Assembly (NCBI RefSeq): GCF_001723685.1
Contig: NZ_MCBX01000022.1
Location: 1 to 43,229 of the forward strand
Reading direction: 5' to 3'
From: Candidatus Marithrix sp. Canyon 246
Lineage (GTDB): Bacteria > Pseudomonadota > Gammaproteobacteria > Beggiatoales > Beggiatoaceae
DNA: 43,229 nucleotides
The notes beneath the pieces were generated by a model, which did no database searches, was not told where the DNA came from, and was given only the letters and a program-made list of their open reading frames with translations. The translations under genes and the position numbers were made by a program. Shown here piece by piece: positions 17,601 through 25,401 of this stretch (positions are counted from its first letter, which is position 1; each line of letters opens with the position of its first letter).

Positions 17601-20098
17601 GCTGCTAAGGTATTTAATAAACTTTGTAGTGAATTATTAGCTACATCTAAACTTACTACTGGTACATCAGTTACTAGATTAGTTAGTATTTGTCCGGGTC
17701 CAACTTCAATAAATAAATCAGTATCTTGTGCTGCCAATTCCAATGCTTGAGTGAAACGAACTGGATCAGTAAGTTGCTTTGTTAGTAGCGATCTTAAATC
17801 AGTATCTGCTTCTAATTCGCTACCAGTAATAGTTGATATAACTGGTTGTTGTATCGGTTTGAGTGTGATTGATGCTAAATAATCCTCTAAAACTTCAGCG
17901 GCAGGTATCATCAATTTAGAATGAAAGCCGTGAGATACTGGTAACAGGGTAGTTTTTACTCCTTTAAGAGAGGCTTGCAAATTTTTTATTTCTTCAACTG
18001 TACCAGAAACTATTGTTTGATTAGGACTATTGTAACAAGCAATATTAATACCTTCCATAATATCAGCCGATGCGATACTAAGCATAGCACCGTTTCCACC
18101 AGCATCAGTCATAGCACGCCCACGTACTTTTGCTAATTCTAATAGAGTCGCTTCATCCATTGCGCCAGCCCAATGCAATGCCGCTAATTCCCCAAGACTA
18201 TGTCCAATTGCTAATTGTGCTTTGACACCAAAGTAGTCTAATAGTTGTAATCCTGCAATTTCTGCGGTTATAATTGCAGGTTGCGCTACAGCAGTGGATT
18301 TATCATCTGATTTAGCTAATTGGGCGCGTTCATATAAGGCTTGAATTTGTGTAAAACGCTGTGCAAATGCTCCACCATTTAAGCGTACTGGTGAGGCTTG
18401 ACCCGGAAATAATAAGCTTATTTTGCCTATTGAATTATATAAAAATATATCTGTTTCAAAGACTTGCGTAGTTCCAGCCGCTATATAAGCCTTTAATTGT
18501 TTGATTTTGTCAGCCAATTCAGTTGGAGTAGCAGCTATTATTGCAGCTCGTATATTGCCTTGAACCGTTAAACTAGCTGCTAAATCTGTTAATTCGCTTA
18601 ATGAAAGTCTGGCTGCTATTGCAGCTAATTGTTGTAATTGAATTTCAAGCGAAACGAAATCATCAGCACCAAATAGGAATAGTTCATAATCCTGCGAACT
18701 AGTTAATAATTGATGTTCTCTTGGAGTCAATCGAGAACGGCGAGTATTACTTATAGCTTCAATAGTTAAATGCACATTGATGCCACCAAAACCAAAAGAA
18801 CTAATTCCTGCTCTTAAAGCTTGTTCAGATGGCCAAATTTCACCTTTAGATAACAAGGATAAATTAGTATTTGTAAGTACTGAATGTGGGTGTTTAAAAC
18901 CGGTGGTAGGTGGTAAAATTTGATGATGTACTGCCATAACCGCTTTTAATAATCCAGCCATTCCAGCCGCTGCTTTAGTATGACCAATATTAGCTTTAAC
19001 CGAACCAAGGGCAGCCCGAGCTGCATTTTCACTACGAGCTGATACTAGAGTTTTAAGTTCAACCTCATCTCCAACCTTGGTGCCAGTGCCATGACCTTCA
19101 AAAAGAGCTACAGTATCAATATCATAACCAGCTTGCTGATAAGCACGTTTTAGAGCTAGACTTTGTCCTTTCTCTTCAGGGCGCGTTATGCCGCCACTGC
19201 CATCTGAGGAAATACCCCAACCTTTAAGAAGACCATAACAGCGGGCACCACAAGCAAGCGCATCATCATAGCGCATTAACACCATAAAACCACAACCTTC
19301 ACCGGGCCAAAATCCGTTAGAAGCGGCATCATAAACGCGCATTTCTTCTGACGCTAATGCACCTATGGCAGAAAAACCTACTAGTTCAAATGGATCAAGG
19401 CTTAAATCAACACCACCAACTACCACACTATCTATTTCATCAGCAACCAAAGCTCGACAAGCATTAGCTACTGCTAATAATGAAGAACTACAAGCACCAT
19501 CTAAAGTATAACCACCGCCGCCAAAGTCAAAGTAGTTACAAATACGACCCGCAATGGTATTAGAAAGACCACCAGCAAGAGTATCCTCCCCAACTGCCTC
19601 AAATGCTTGTTTATAATTAGCTTCTAAATCCAAAATAAAGGATTTTATTTTATCGCTATTCCAGTCGTATTGAGCTAAGCTTGCTTCTACCATACGACGT
19701 ACATATGGCCATCGTAAGCGCATTTGTGCAGCCCGTGAAAATTCACCAGTAAGCGTATTACCTACTAAAACTCCAGTGCGAGATTTTGATAATCCATTAC
19801 CATCAGTAAAACCGGCATTTTCTAAAGCTTGGGCTGCTACATCTAAGGCTAGCCAATGACTATGATCGGTGCTACGATAAGTATTACCTGCGATTTTATA
19901 TTTAACTCTATCAAATTCATAACCTTCAATAACGGCTGCTTGATTACAATAAATTTCAGGATAATCAGCCAAGTTTAATCTTTCTGTTGGTAATCGGCGA
20001 AAGGCACGTCGTTTGTTCAACACATTTTCCCAAAGTGCTTTTGGAGTATCAGCATCAGGATAATGACAAGCCATACCAACTATTGCAATATCTTTCAT
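14645..20098 (-). CDS. pksE: Iterative enediyne polyketide synthase PksE
   Basis: 1817 residues with the enediyne PKS domain order. KS has active cysteine in DGACSSSLL near 201 and histidines in EGHGTGT and NIGHTKAAAG. AT has GHSLGE near 631. A single ACP has its phosphopantetheine serine in LHLNSISVGQ near 921. KR has VTGGGKGITAE near 1139 and a NFGSVIATAG/YALANERLA active region. DH has NDHVFKGERLFP near 1400. A C-terminal PPTase has CDIEAV and WTAKECLKK near 1756. Built-in DH plus PPTase distinguishes this family from ordinary type I PKSs. The product is a linear polyene precursor of the enediyne core. The start overlaps the unbU stop (ATGA). A palindromic repeat array at 16684-16743 encodes about 20 residues just before the KR Rossmann motif, in frame. 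All catalytic motifs I can see are intact. Confidence 0.96.
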   Translation of the reverse strand: MKDIAIVGMACHYPDADTPKALWENVLNKRRAFRRLPTERLNLADYPEIYCNQAAVIEGYEFDRVKYKIAGNTYRSTDHSHWLALDVAAQALENAGFTDGNGLSKSRTGVLVGNTLTGEFSRAAQMRLRWPYVRRMVEASLAQYDWNSDKIKSFILDLEANYKQAFEAVGEDTLAGGLSNTIAGRICNYFDFGGGGYTLDGACSSSLLAVANACRALVADEIDSVVVGGVDLSLDPFELVGFSAIGALASEEMRVYDAASNGFWPGEGCGFMVLMRYDDALACGARCYGLLKGWGISSDGSGGITRPEEKGQSLALKRAYQQAGYDIDTVALFEGHGTGTKVGDEVELKTLVSARSENAARAALGSVKANIGHTKAAAGMAGLLKAVMAVHHQILPPTTGFKHPHSVLTNTNLSLLSKGEIWPSEQALRAGISSFGFGGINVHLTIEAISNTRRSRLTPREHQLLTSSQDYELFLFGADDFVSLEIQLQQLAAIAARLSLSELTDLAASLTVQGNIRAAIIAATPTELADKIKQLKAYIAAGTTQVFETDIFLYNSIGKISLLFPGQASPVRLNGGAFAQRFTQIQALYERAQLAKSDDKSTAVAQPAIITAEIAGLQLLDYFGVKAQLAIGHSLGELAALHWAGAMDEATLLELAKVRGRAMTDAGGNGAMLSIASADIMEGINIACYNSPNQTIVSGTVEEIKNLQASLKGVKTTLLPVSHGFHSKLMIPAAEVLEDYLASITLKPIQQPVISTITGSELEADTDLRSLLTKQLTDPVRFTQALELAAQDTDLFIEVGPGQILTNLVTDVPVVSLDVANNSLQSLLNTLAAAYVVGTEIKSLYADRFTRPFSLDWQPKFFANPCELAPSIEQVDTIEEEQPQSENTIELLRSLIAKRAELPTNAVHNNSRLLADLHLNSISVGQIVAEVGRKKGLNAAADPTAYANASLEEIATAIEDRIASGEVKTEKTTLTMGVDAWVRPFIVEQVATPLNGTIHPAKGDGGWQVFGDNEQLEQALNAWGGNGVALCLADQNDLAMILAAAKAGFGKQYFILIQYSMGTAAFARSFYQEQTDITTVVITLPNDEHVIERVLAEVQIAENYHEVYYDNNGIRHQRRLKNLTGFQNLSGLKNLSGLILVTGGGKGITAECAASLATEYDVRLALLGRSKPENDPELAKNLARFKQMGINFQYFSIDITDADAVTAIVSELGPITALIHGAGTNKPTLIRDLDEDTLKRTLAPKVDGLGNILSAIKDLRLLVNFGSVIATAGMPGEAHYALANERLANINHPNCRCLTLEWSVWSEVGMGRRLGSDEILSQQGITAISPDVGIAILHQALKQNWTQTVVVTGRMPTTPTMPLQRPELPFLRFLQPRVYYPGIELVTEVEISATTDPYLNDHVFKGERLFPAVMALEAMAQVASAVLATDQIPSFEDIEFSRPIIVEDTETLQIAALVQSSGEVDVVVRCSQTNFKVDHFRARCVFSKSSTKDIVEIDSKDIIPAQELYGNLLFQTGRFQRISSYRHLEATQCIAEIANDDKQTWFGRYLPPNLILGDAGSRDAAIHAIQACIPHAQLLPIGVERLNLVDVTVNGPWIVTAKERWQKDDLFCYDLVLRGADGSLRETWEGLRLHKVSAIEWQKTGWVKSLLAPYVERSVQELIPEASINFNNKEKLVKRPDGKPQILNSDLKVSVSHSKELSLTITGIQDLSCDIEAVIKRDIWTDLLGNHHNLVDIISQQAHENIDNAATRVWTAKECLKKVGALPETPLTIKTVTNNGWILFGAGNMTIASSVLTMKNTQQALALAVLVGTNHGL
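16684..16743. repeat. Palindromic repeat array inside the pksE coding sequence
   Basis: Three ACCTGACAGGT/ACCTGTCAGGT units separated by TTTTTAAA-type spacers, 60 bp in all (20 codons), with no stop in the pksE frame. Translated on the minus strand it gives LKNLTGFQNLSGLKNLSGL-type repeats. Elsewhere in the window the same unit is intergenic. Confidence 0.85.
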
Positions 20099-20949
20099 GA
20101 TCTTATCTCCTTAGCTGACATATAGATGCCACGAATAATACACACTGAAAACAAGGCAAAAAATAACCCAAACACAATATGCAACATCATAAAAATCGCA
20201 TAAGCAACGGCTACTGAGACTCCAAATATTACTTGTCCAAGTGGCTTAAATGGTGTAGAGCCGGGATCTTCTACCATATAAAAAGTAAATAATAGGAAGG
20301 CAACACCTGTCATCATTTCTAATTCAGTGATCATAGGGGTATCAAAATACCAAGCTCGTAATATAGCTTGAGCGGCAAATGCAATTAACCAAGCAATAAT
20401 TAAAGGAATCCGCCTAGCATAACGCGCATTTAAAAATGTACCAAAAACAATAAAAAATGCTGGCAATATCCAATCTATGCTGCCGCTAAAATTTTCAGTA
20501 TATTGATAAGGAGGGCTAATACTTACCCACGGTAATAATATTAGCGTTATTGTAATCCCTGCGTTTGATGGATTGAGAAAATGCTGGTATCGATTGCCTA
20601 TTTTTAAGCGAAAAATATATTTTGATCCATTTGCAACAGCAGAAGCAAAAGCTATAGGCCATAATTGTTCATTAGAATACAACAACATAGATACAGCTAC
20701 GGCAGTAATATGGGCTGGCAATAAAAAATTAATAAAGGCTATGAATCCTCCTTCATAGCGAGCTTTTTGACCTTTGGTTTTTGCTTCTATGGTTTCTAAT
20801 ATTATGTCTGTCAAATATCCAGTTATTAAGGCAACAAATACATAAGCATAAGATGCTTCAAAACCTAATATCCATAAACCAAATATTGTTAAAGCAGTAA
20901 TAGCAAATGCGAAACGTCGTAAAGCAGCTAAGCGCATATCTTTTTTCAT
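20095..20949 (-). CDS. unbU: Enediyne cassette membrane protein UnbU (RnfD/NqrB-like)
   Basis: 284 residues with seven to eight hydrophobic helices, related to the RnfD/NqrB membrane subunits. Typical spots are YLTDIILE, INFLLPAHITAVAVSMLLY, FLNPSNAGITITLILLPWVS and MVEDPGSTPFKPLGQ. The F-x-NPSNxGI and EDPG-T/S-P-F motifs are those that bind or orient flavin in RnfD-type proteins. UnbU is one of the five genes conserved in all characterised enediyne clusters, with an unproven role in core maturation or transport. It begins 14 bases after the unbV stop and ends overlapping the pksE ATG. Confidence 0.92.
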   Translation of the reverse strand: MKKDMRLAALRRFAFAITALTIFGLWILGFEASYAYVFVALITGYLTDIILETIEAKTKGQKARYEGGFIAFINFLLPAHITAVAVSMLLYSNEQLWPIAFASAVANGSKYIFRLKIGNRYQHFLNPSNAGITITLILLPWVSISPPYQYTENFSGSIDWILPAFFIVFGTFLNARYARRIPLIIAWLIAFAAQAILRAWYFDTPMITELEMMTGVAFLLFTFYMVEDPGSTPFKPLGQVIFGVSVAVAYAIFMMLHIVFGLFFALFSVCIIRGIYMSAKEIRS

Positions 20950-20963
20950 GATATAATCCTCTA

Positions 20964-22553
20964 TTAATTAAGTTCTATTGTATGCCAACCGGGAGCAAGT
21001 GATAAAACTTCTTTATTCACTTTACCTTGTGAATTACGCCAGCTAACTTCTACTTTTAAGTTTGAATCAAGCTTATTTAAGCCAAAATGTAAATCAGGGC
21101 TACGTTTACCAGAATGACCATTGCCACCATCAACTTGTGCGACTAAAACACGTTTATTAGGCAATGTGACTTTTATAGCAGCACCAATAGCTGGACTACT
21201 AATTTTTGTAGGATGTCCTTTATAAACAGTAACTTGTTTATTGTTAGTTCGTCTTATATGTAAGCCTAAATAGTTACCACAAGTATTTGGACAATTATTA
21301 CGATAAAAATGAGAATCTTCCCATTGATTAGCCAGCGCGAAATCCAAATCACCATCACCATCAACATCGGCTACTGCAATACCTCTACTAACTTGCAATT
21401 GATCTAAACCTAGTTCAGCGGCAATGTTGATATAACGTCCATTAGCGGCGCGTGTATAAAATGGATTAGGTTTATAACCACTGAGATCATCATGAGGATA
21501 TTGCAGGCGAGGCCAATATTGTGGATATTTTAATAGTTCATCATTGCCAATTGCTATTTGTTGAAGTTCTGGCCAACGGTTGATTTTACCCTTTAAAAAG
21601 CCAGTTGTTTGTATTATTTCAGCTTGTCCGTCATTATTAAAATCCGCAAATTTATTATCCCAAGACCAATCGCTACGAGAAACACCCAATGGTTCGCTTA
21701 GATCGACATAAGGTGCAATTCCTTGTTTCATAAGTTCAACTTCACCAGTGCTGACAAAGAGAAAATGGCTTTCTTCAAGTGCATATTCAGCAGCAATATT
21801 ACTCACAAAAATATCTAACCAACCATCACCGTTAATATCAGCAAAATCAACTCCCATGCCTTTGAATGAATCTTTACCAACTACTTTGGAAGCCGGTGTA
21901 GTAAAACCGCGCTTACCTTCTAATAAAGCAAAATTTAAATTACCGGGAGTAGAACGATTATGAAGTAAACGATCTGGACCAAAATCATTAGCAAAATATA
22001 ATTCTGGCAACATATCGCCATCTAAATCAGCCGCGCCTAGTGCTAATGTCCATGCGTAATTACTTTGTTTATCTAAGACTTCAGTACCATTAATTTTACG
22101 GAATGTATTATCTGGTTGTCCAAGAAAGAAATAAGTGCCGCCAGCATTATAGGCACGCGACATAGAATGTTGCATTTCATCAGGAATTTTAGAATTAGGA
22201 TCAAGAATATGCGCCCCATCTTGAAAGTAATTTGCGATGATTATATCGAGATGCCCATCACCATCTATATCAGCAACAGTGGCAGCATTAGTAAACCAGC
22301 GTTCAAAACCATCTGTGACAATGTTGGTTGGATAAAAGTTAAACTCTTGTTTTGCTTGCATAAAAGCAATAGGAGGACGACCCCAATAATAGACTAATAA
22401 GTCCATTTTGCCATCTTGATTTAAATCTGCTGGTAAGCAGCCCATTGGTGCCATAGTGTTATCGTATTTTAATGGAGCAGCGGCTAGGGTTTTTGCTTGA
22501 TAACGCATTTTTGTGCCCGGCACAGGTGCTACAATTACTTGATTAGTACGCAC
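20964..22553 (-). CDS. unbV: Enediyne cassette protein UnbV (FG-GAP repeats + ASPIC domain), 5' end doubtful
   Basis: 529 residues from the GTG at 22553. It has at least six FG-GAP/VCBS-type calcium-binding loops (DLNQDGKMD, DIDGDGHLD, DLDGDMLPE, DINGDGWLD, DFNNDGQAE, DVDGDGDLD) forming a beta-propeller, then a C-terminal ASPIC/UnbV domain (QVDGGNGHSGK, LHFGLNK, VEVSWRNSQGK). Similarity-type sequence continues upstream in the same frame (SGWISAVGASVAINDLDGDG) back to 22682 without any ATG, GTG or TTG. The true N-terminus and signal peptide therefore seem lost. This stretch overlaps the end of unbL in another frame, which points to a deletion that fused the two genes out of frame. UnbV proteins belong to the minimal enediyne set; their biochemical role is unsettled. 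Confidence 0.88.
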   Translation of the reverse strand: MRTNQVIVAPVPGTKMRYQAKTLAAAPLKYDNTMAPMGCLPADLNQDGKMDLLVYYWGRPPIAFMQAKQEFNFYPTNIVTDGFERWFTNAATVADIDGDGHLDIIIANYFQDGAHILDPNSKIPDEMQHSMSRAYNAGGTYFFLGQPDNTFRKINGTEVLDKQSNYAWTLALGAADLDGDMLPELYFANDFGPDRLLHNRSTPGNLNFALLEGKRGFTTPASKVVGKDSFKGMGVDFADINGDGWLDIFVSNIAAEYALEESHFLFVSTGEVELMKQGIAPYVDLSEPLGVSRSDWSWDNKFADFNNDGQAEIIQTTGFLKGKINRWPELQQIAIGNDELLKYPQYWPRLQYPHDDLSGYKPNPFYTRAANGRYINIAAELGLDQLQVSRGIAVADVDGDGDLDFALANQWEDSHFYRNNCPNTCGNYLGLHIRRTNNKQVTVYKGHPTKISSPAIGAAIKVTLPNKRVLVAQVDGGNGHSGKRSPDLHFGLNKLDSNLKVEVSWRNSQGKVNKEVLSLAPGWHTIELN

Positions 22554-22659
22554 TTCAACGTAACATAAATCATTAGATAAGCCATCACCATCAAGATCAT
22601 TAATAGCAACGCTAGCCCCTACAGCTGATATCCATCCTGATATATGCTCTAAACTAGGA

Positions 22660-23414
22660 TTAATTATAAGAGGGAGAAGATTTTAAGGATTCGTCAGTGA
22701 CATTTGCAGCAGTAATTGCATCAGTATTACAAAATATTTGACAGGCTTGTTCTGTATTAATAGTTGGATTACCGGCTTTTTCACGCGCTTTAGCGGCAAA
22801 AGCGGCACCTTGTGCTAATTGAGGAATGTTACCAAATTCAGCTAAATATTTTAATGCTGTTGTATCAACACCACCAGCATAAGTAGCAGCTAATCCAATT
22901 CCAGCCCATAAATCTGCTCGCCTTTCTACTGGAAAATTATTAATAGTGTCAACAATGACTTCAACATCAGCACCTTTAACAAACCACAAACTACGCCCTA
23001 AACCTTGATCAAACACAGATCGTGCATCAGCAGAAAGATGACGAGGCACAAGCTTTTTGGTGACAGTTTTTTGCCAATTGAAATAACCTTCATGGAAACC
23101 ATAACCATCCACCGCCAACCAAGCCAATAATGGATCATCAAGAGAAGTTACAGCTTTATTAACATTACGATGCAAACGTGCCCAAGCCCAGCCAGCACCA
23201 ACATGTAACATATAAATATGATGTGAACCGGCAGCTTGCATAAACTGTTTAAGACGCTGACGATGCCAAGGTGATACAAAATCCAAGATTGTTAAAGCCA
23301 TTGCAGCCCCTTCATAGGCAAAACCACGTAATTCATCTACTTGTGTATCAAGTTTTTGAGTCAATGAATCAGTTTGTTCTGAGAAATACCGAAAATCACT
23401 TTACGAAATTTCAT
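22660..23414 (-). pseudogene. unbL: Enediyne cassette protein UnbL (DUF1702), shortened and frameshifted
   Basis: The main frame (22660-23364, TTG start, 234 residues) holds the DUF1702 core: LRGFAYEGAAMALTILD, HVGAGWAWARLH, DPLLAWLAVDGYGFHEGYF, FDQGLGRSLWFVKGADV and RRADLWAGIGLAATYAGG. An ATG at 23414, with GGTAA upstream and the promoter block 36 bases further, opens a different frame reading MKFRKVIFGISQNK before stopping. That is the type of N-terminus expected for the family. One missing A in the AAAC run would join it to TDSLTQKL of the main frame. Even then the segment between this start and RGFAYEG is shorter than I expect (family about 320 residues), and the C-terminus stops early at SSPSYN where unbV sequence begins. 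Probably partly deleted; whether any function remains is open. Confidence 0.8.
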
Positions 23415-23450
23415 GTTATTACCTATATATTTTTATTCTAGTTATATATA

Positions 23451-23475
23451 GACGGACATTTCTATAAATTTTGCC
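23451..23475 (-). promoter_or_regulatory. Promoter-like block of the enediyne operon, copy 4 of 4
   Basis: GGCAAAA...TGTCCGTC, 25 bp as in copies 1-3, followed by TATATATA, 36 bases upstream of the unbL ATG at 23414. The T-tract before it is the tail of the terminator of the previous gene. Confidence 0.68.
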
Positions 23476-23503
23476 AAAAAAAAGGGACGCATTTCTGCGC
23501 CCC
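23476..23503 (-). terminator. Rho-independent terminator before the enediyne operon
   Basis: On the minus strand GGGGCGCA, loop GAAA, then TGCGTCCC and eight T. The stem has one G-T pair and a GNRA tetraloop. It ends transcripts of the secreted-protein gene at 23517-24272 and insulates the enediyne promoter. Confidence 0.88.
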
Positions 23504-23516
23504 TTTATACTATTAC

Positions 23517-24272
23517 TTATTTAGCTGTTAGATTTGTAAGCTCAAATTGAAACGGATTTTGATTAATTGTTTTCATGTCAGCCGCAAAATGAAATTTTTG
23601 ATTTAATATATCAACCTCTACATCTGATACTTTAAAAATACCAGTATTTAGATCATAAGTAGAGCAGAATTTTGATTTTGGTGGCATGATTTGTAAATCT
23701 CCAGCCGCTGTCACTACCGTATGATCTGGATGTTCCTTATCTACTATTGGTGTACCATTTGCGTTAGCACCGCTAGTTCCAAGCAAGGTTTGACCACTTT
23801 TTACGTATTCTTCAAACCTTTTCATTGCTTCATCTTTGTCGCTTTTGATTCTGGCATAAAACAGTAAATCTACTGGTACATCAGGATCAATATTTTGACT
23901 GACTTTAGCTGAAAATCCAACCCAATCAGATAAACCATTACTCAATAAATTAAAACCTTTACCAGTAATTTTATTAAACACAAATTCTGATAAACCGGGA
24001 TAAGGAATATCAGTGTCTGATAACACTAATTTAGCGGCAAAAATTTCAGCTATATCACGAGGTAATCTGAACGCGCAAGCACAAACTTGCCCGCTACCTA
24101 CTTTAGTTCCAAAAGTAGTGAGTTTGTGAACACGAATTATATAAATCCAAAATCCGAAGTTAGGGGTTACTATGTGAGCATGAGTAATCCAAATCCGTGG
24201 TTTAGGTGGAGTATGTGTGCAAGCTAAAGCTTGTGAACTTATGCCAATGACTAGCAATGCTGTCAGTAACAA
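23517..24272 (-). CDS. Unknown secreted protein upstream of the enediyne operon
   Basis: 251 residues from a TTG start. The frame is open further upstream (FQKITAVKT...) without an ATG, so the start is uncertain and may be non-canonical. The N-terminus is a signal peptide (LLLTALLVIGISSQALA|C) followed by CTHTPPKPRIWITHAHIV, rich in histidine and aromatic residues, then a CACAFRLP motif. The remainder (LSDTDIPYPGLSEF, DWVGFSAKV, TLLGTSGANANG) is soluble. I do not recognise the family. It has its own terminator (23476-23503), so it is not in the operon. A sequestering role for an enediyne is conceivable only from position; nothing in the sequence supports it. Confidence 0.75.
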   Translation of the reverse strand: MLLTALLVIGISSQALACTHTPPKPRIWITHAHIVTPNFGFWIYIIRVHKLTTFGTKVGSGQVCACAFRLPRDIAEIFAAKLVLSDTDIPYPGLSEFVFNKITGKGFNLLSNGLSDWVGFSAKVSQNIDPDVPVDLLFYARIKSDKDEAMKRFEEYVKSGQTLLGTSGANANGTPIVDKEHPDHTVVTAAGDLQIMPPKSKFCSTYDLNTGIFKVSDVEVDILNQKFHFAADMKTINQNPFQFELTNLTAK

Positions 24273-24414
24273 TGTTTTAACTGCTGTAATTTTCTGAAAT
24301 TGTCCGTCTTTATATTATTTTATGAATGAAACTTACAGCATTACACTAAGTCAAAATCTTTCAGAAAGGGAGCCATTAGTCGATAATCAACAACCAAAAT
24401 TAACCAGAGAAAGG

Positions 24415-25395
24415 TCACTTAAACATTGACCAACGCGCATGTGTTTTAAAAGCCAATGGTTCTGATTGCTTATTTAATAAACGTAATGCACCTGCATGGG
24501 CTATCATGGCACCATTATCAGTACAAAAACTAGGGCGCGGATAATATATATTAATATCTAATTTTTTCTTAAAACTGGATCGTAGTCTTTTATTAGCTGC
24601 AACGCCACCGGCAATTACTAAACTTTTTAATTTAGTTTGCTTAATTGCACGACGACATTTTATTAATAAAGTATCTATAACCGCATCCTCAAAAGCGCGA
24701 GCAATATCAGCTCGTGTTTGTTCATTTTGTTCTTGTTTGTTCCAAGTTGTTAAAACATGAGTTTTTAAGCCGCTGAAACTAAAATCTAAACCCGGGCGTT
24801 GTGTCATTGGACGAGGAAAATCAAATCTATCAGGATTGCCGCGTAATGCTAATTCTGCTAATGCAGGACCACCGGGATAGCCTAAGCCTAATAATTTCGC
24901 AGTTTTATCAAAGGCTTCTCCAGCAGCATCATCAAGCGATTCTCCCAAAATTTTATATTTACCCCAAGCACTTACCTCCATTAATTGAGTATGACCACCA
25001 GAAACTAATAAAGCTAAAAACGGAAACTTAGGTGCCGCTTCTTCAAGCATAGGAGCAAGTAAATGTCCTTCTAAATGATGAACACCGATTGCTGGCACTT
25101 GCCAAGCCCATGCTAAACTTCTACCAACAGATGCACCTACTAATAATGCACCAATTAAACCCGGTCCAGCAGTATAGGCTACACCATCAATTTCATTAGG
25201 GTCTGTTAATACCTCTTTAATTAAAGGTATTAATTTACGCACATGATCACGAGAAGCTAATTCTGGTACCACACCACCATATTGAGCATGTAAATCTACT
25301 TGACTATAAAGTGCATGTCTTAATAAACCTTGTTCAGTATCATATACTGCCACTCCAGTTTCATCGCAAGATGTTTCTATTCCTAATACACGCAT
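24415..25395 (-). CDS. tsaD: tRNA N6-threonylcarbamoyladenosine transferase TsaD
   Basis: 326 residues, close to full length. It transfers the threonylcarbamoyl group to A37 of tRNAs reading ANN codons, in a complex with TsaB and TsaE. Signatures: [19 protein letters not shown] at the start, metal ligands in [53 protein letters not shown] and [12 protein letters not shown]. The start is ATG at 25395, six bases after the stop of the upstream kinase gene, so the two are probably co-transcribed. The sequence is typical gammaproteobacterial, supporting the placement of the organism. Confidence 0.97.
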   Translation of the reverse strand: MRVLGIETSCDETGVAVYDTEQGLLRHALYSQVDLHAQYGGVVPELASRDHVRKLIPLIKEVLTDPNEIDGVAYTAGPGLIGALLVGASVGRSLAWAWQVPAIGVHHLEGHLLAPMLEEAAPKFPFLALLVSGGHTQLMEVSAWGKYKILGESLDDAAGEAFDKTAKLLGLGYPGGPALAELALRGNPDRFDFPRPMTQRPGLDFSFSGLKTHVLTTWNKQEQNEQTRADIARAFEDAVIDTLLIKCRRAIKQTKLKSLVIAGGVAANKRLRSSFKKKLDINIYYPRPSFCTDNGAMIAHAGALRLLNKQSEPLAFKTHARWSMFK

Positions 25396-25401
25396 GAATT
25401 T

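Noticed and set aside
23517-24272. Enediyne apoprotein
   Set aside because: It is longer than and unlike the known small apoproteins, and is outside the operon; kept only as a positional note.
24322-24429. A 35-codon plus-strand frame after a TGTCCGTC word (24301) in the opposite direction to the enediyne promoter
   Set aside because: The GGCAAAA half of the block is missing, the frame overlaps the end of tsaD, and the peptide has no recognisable features.
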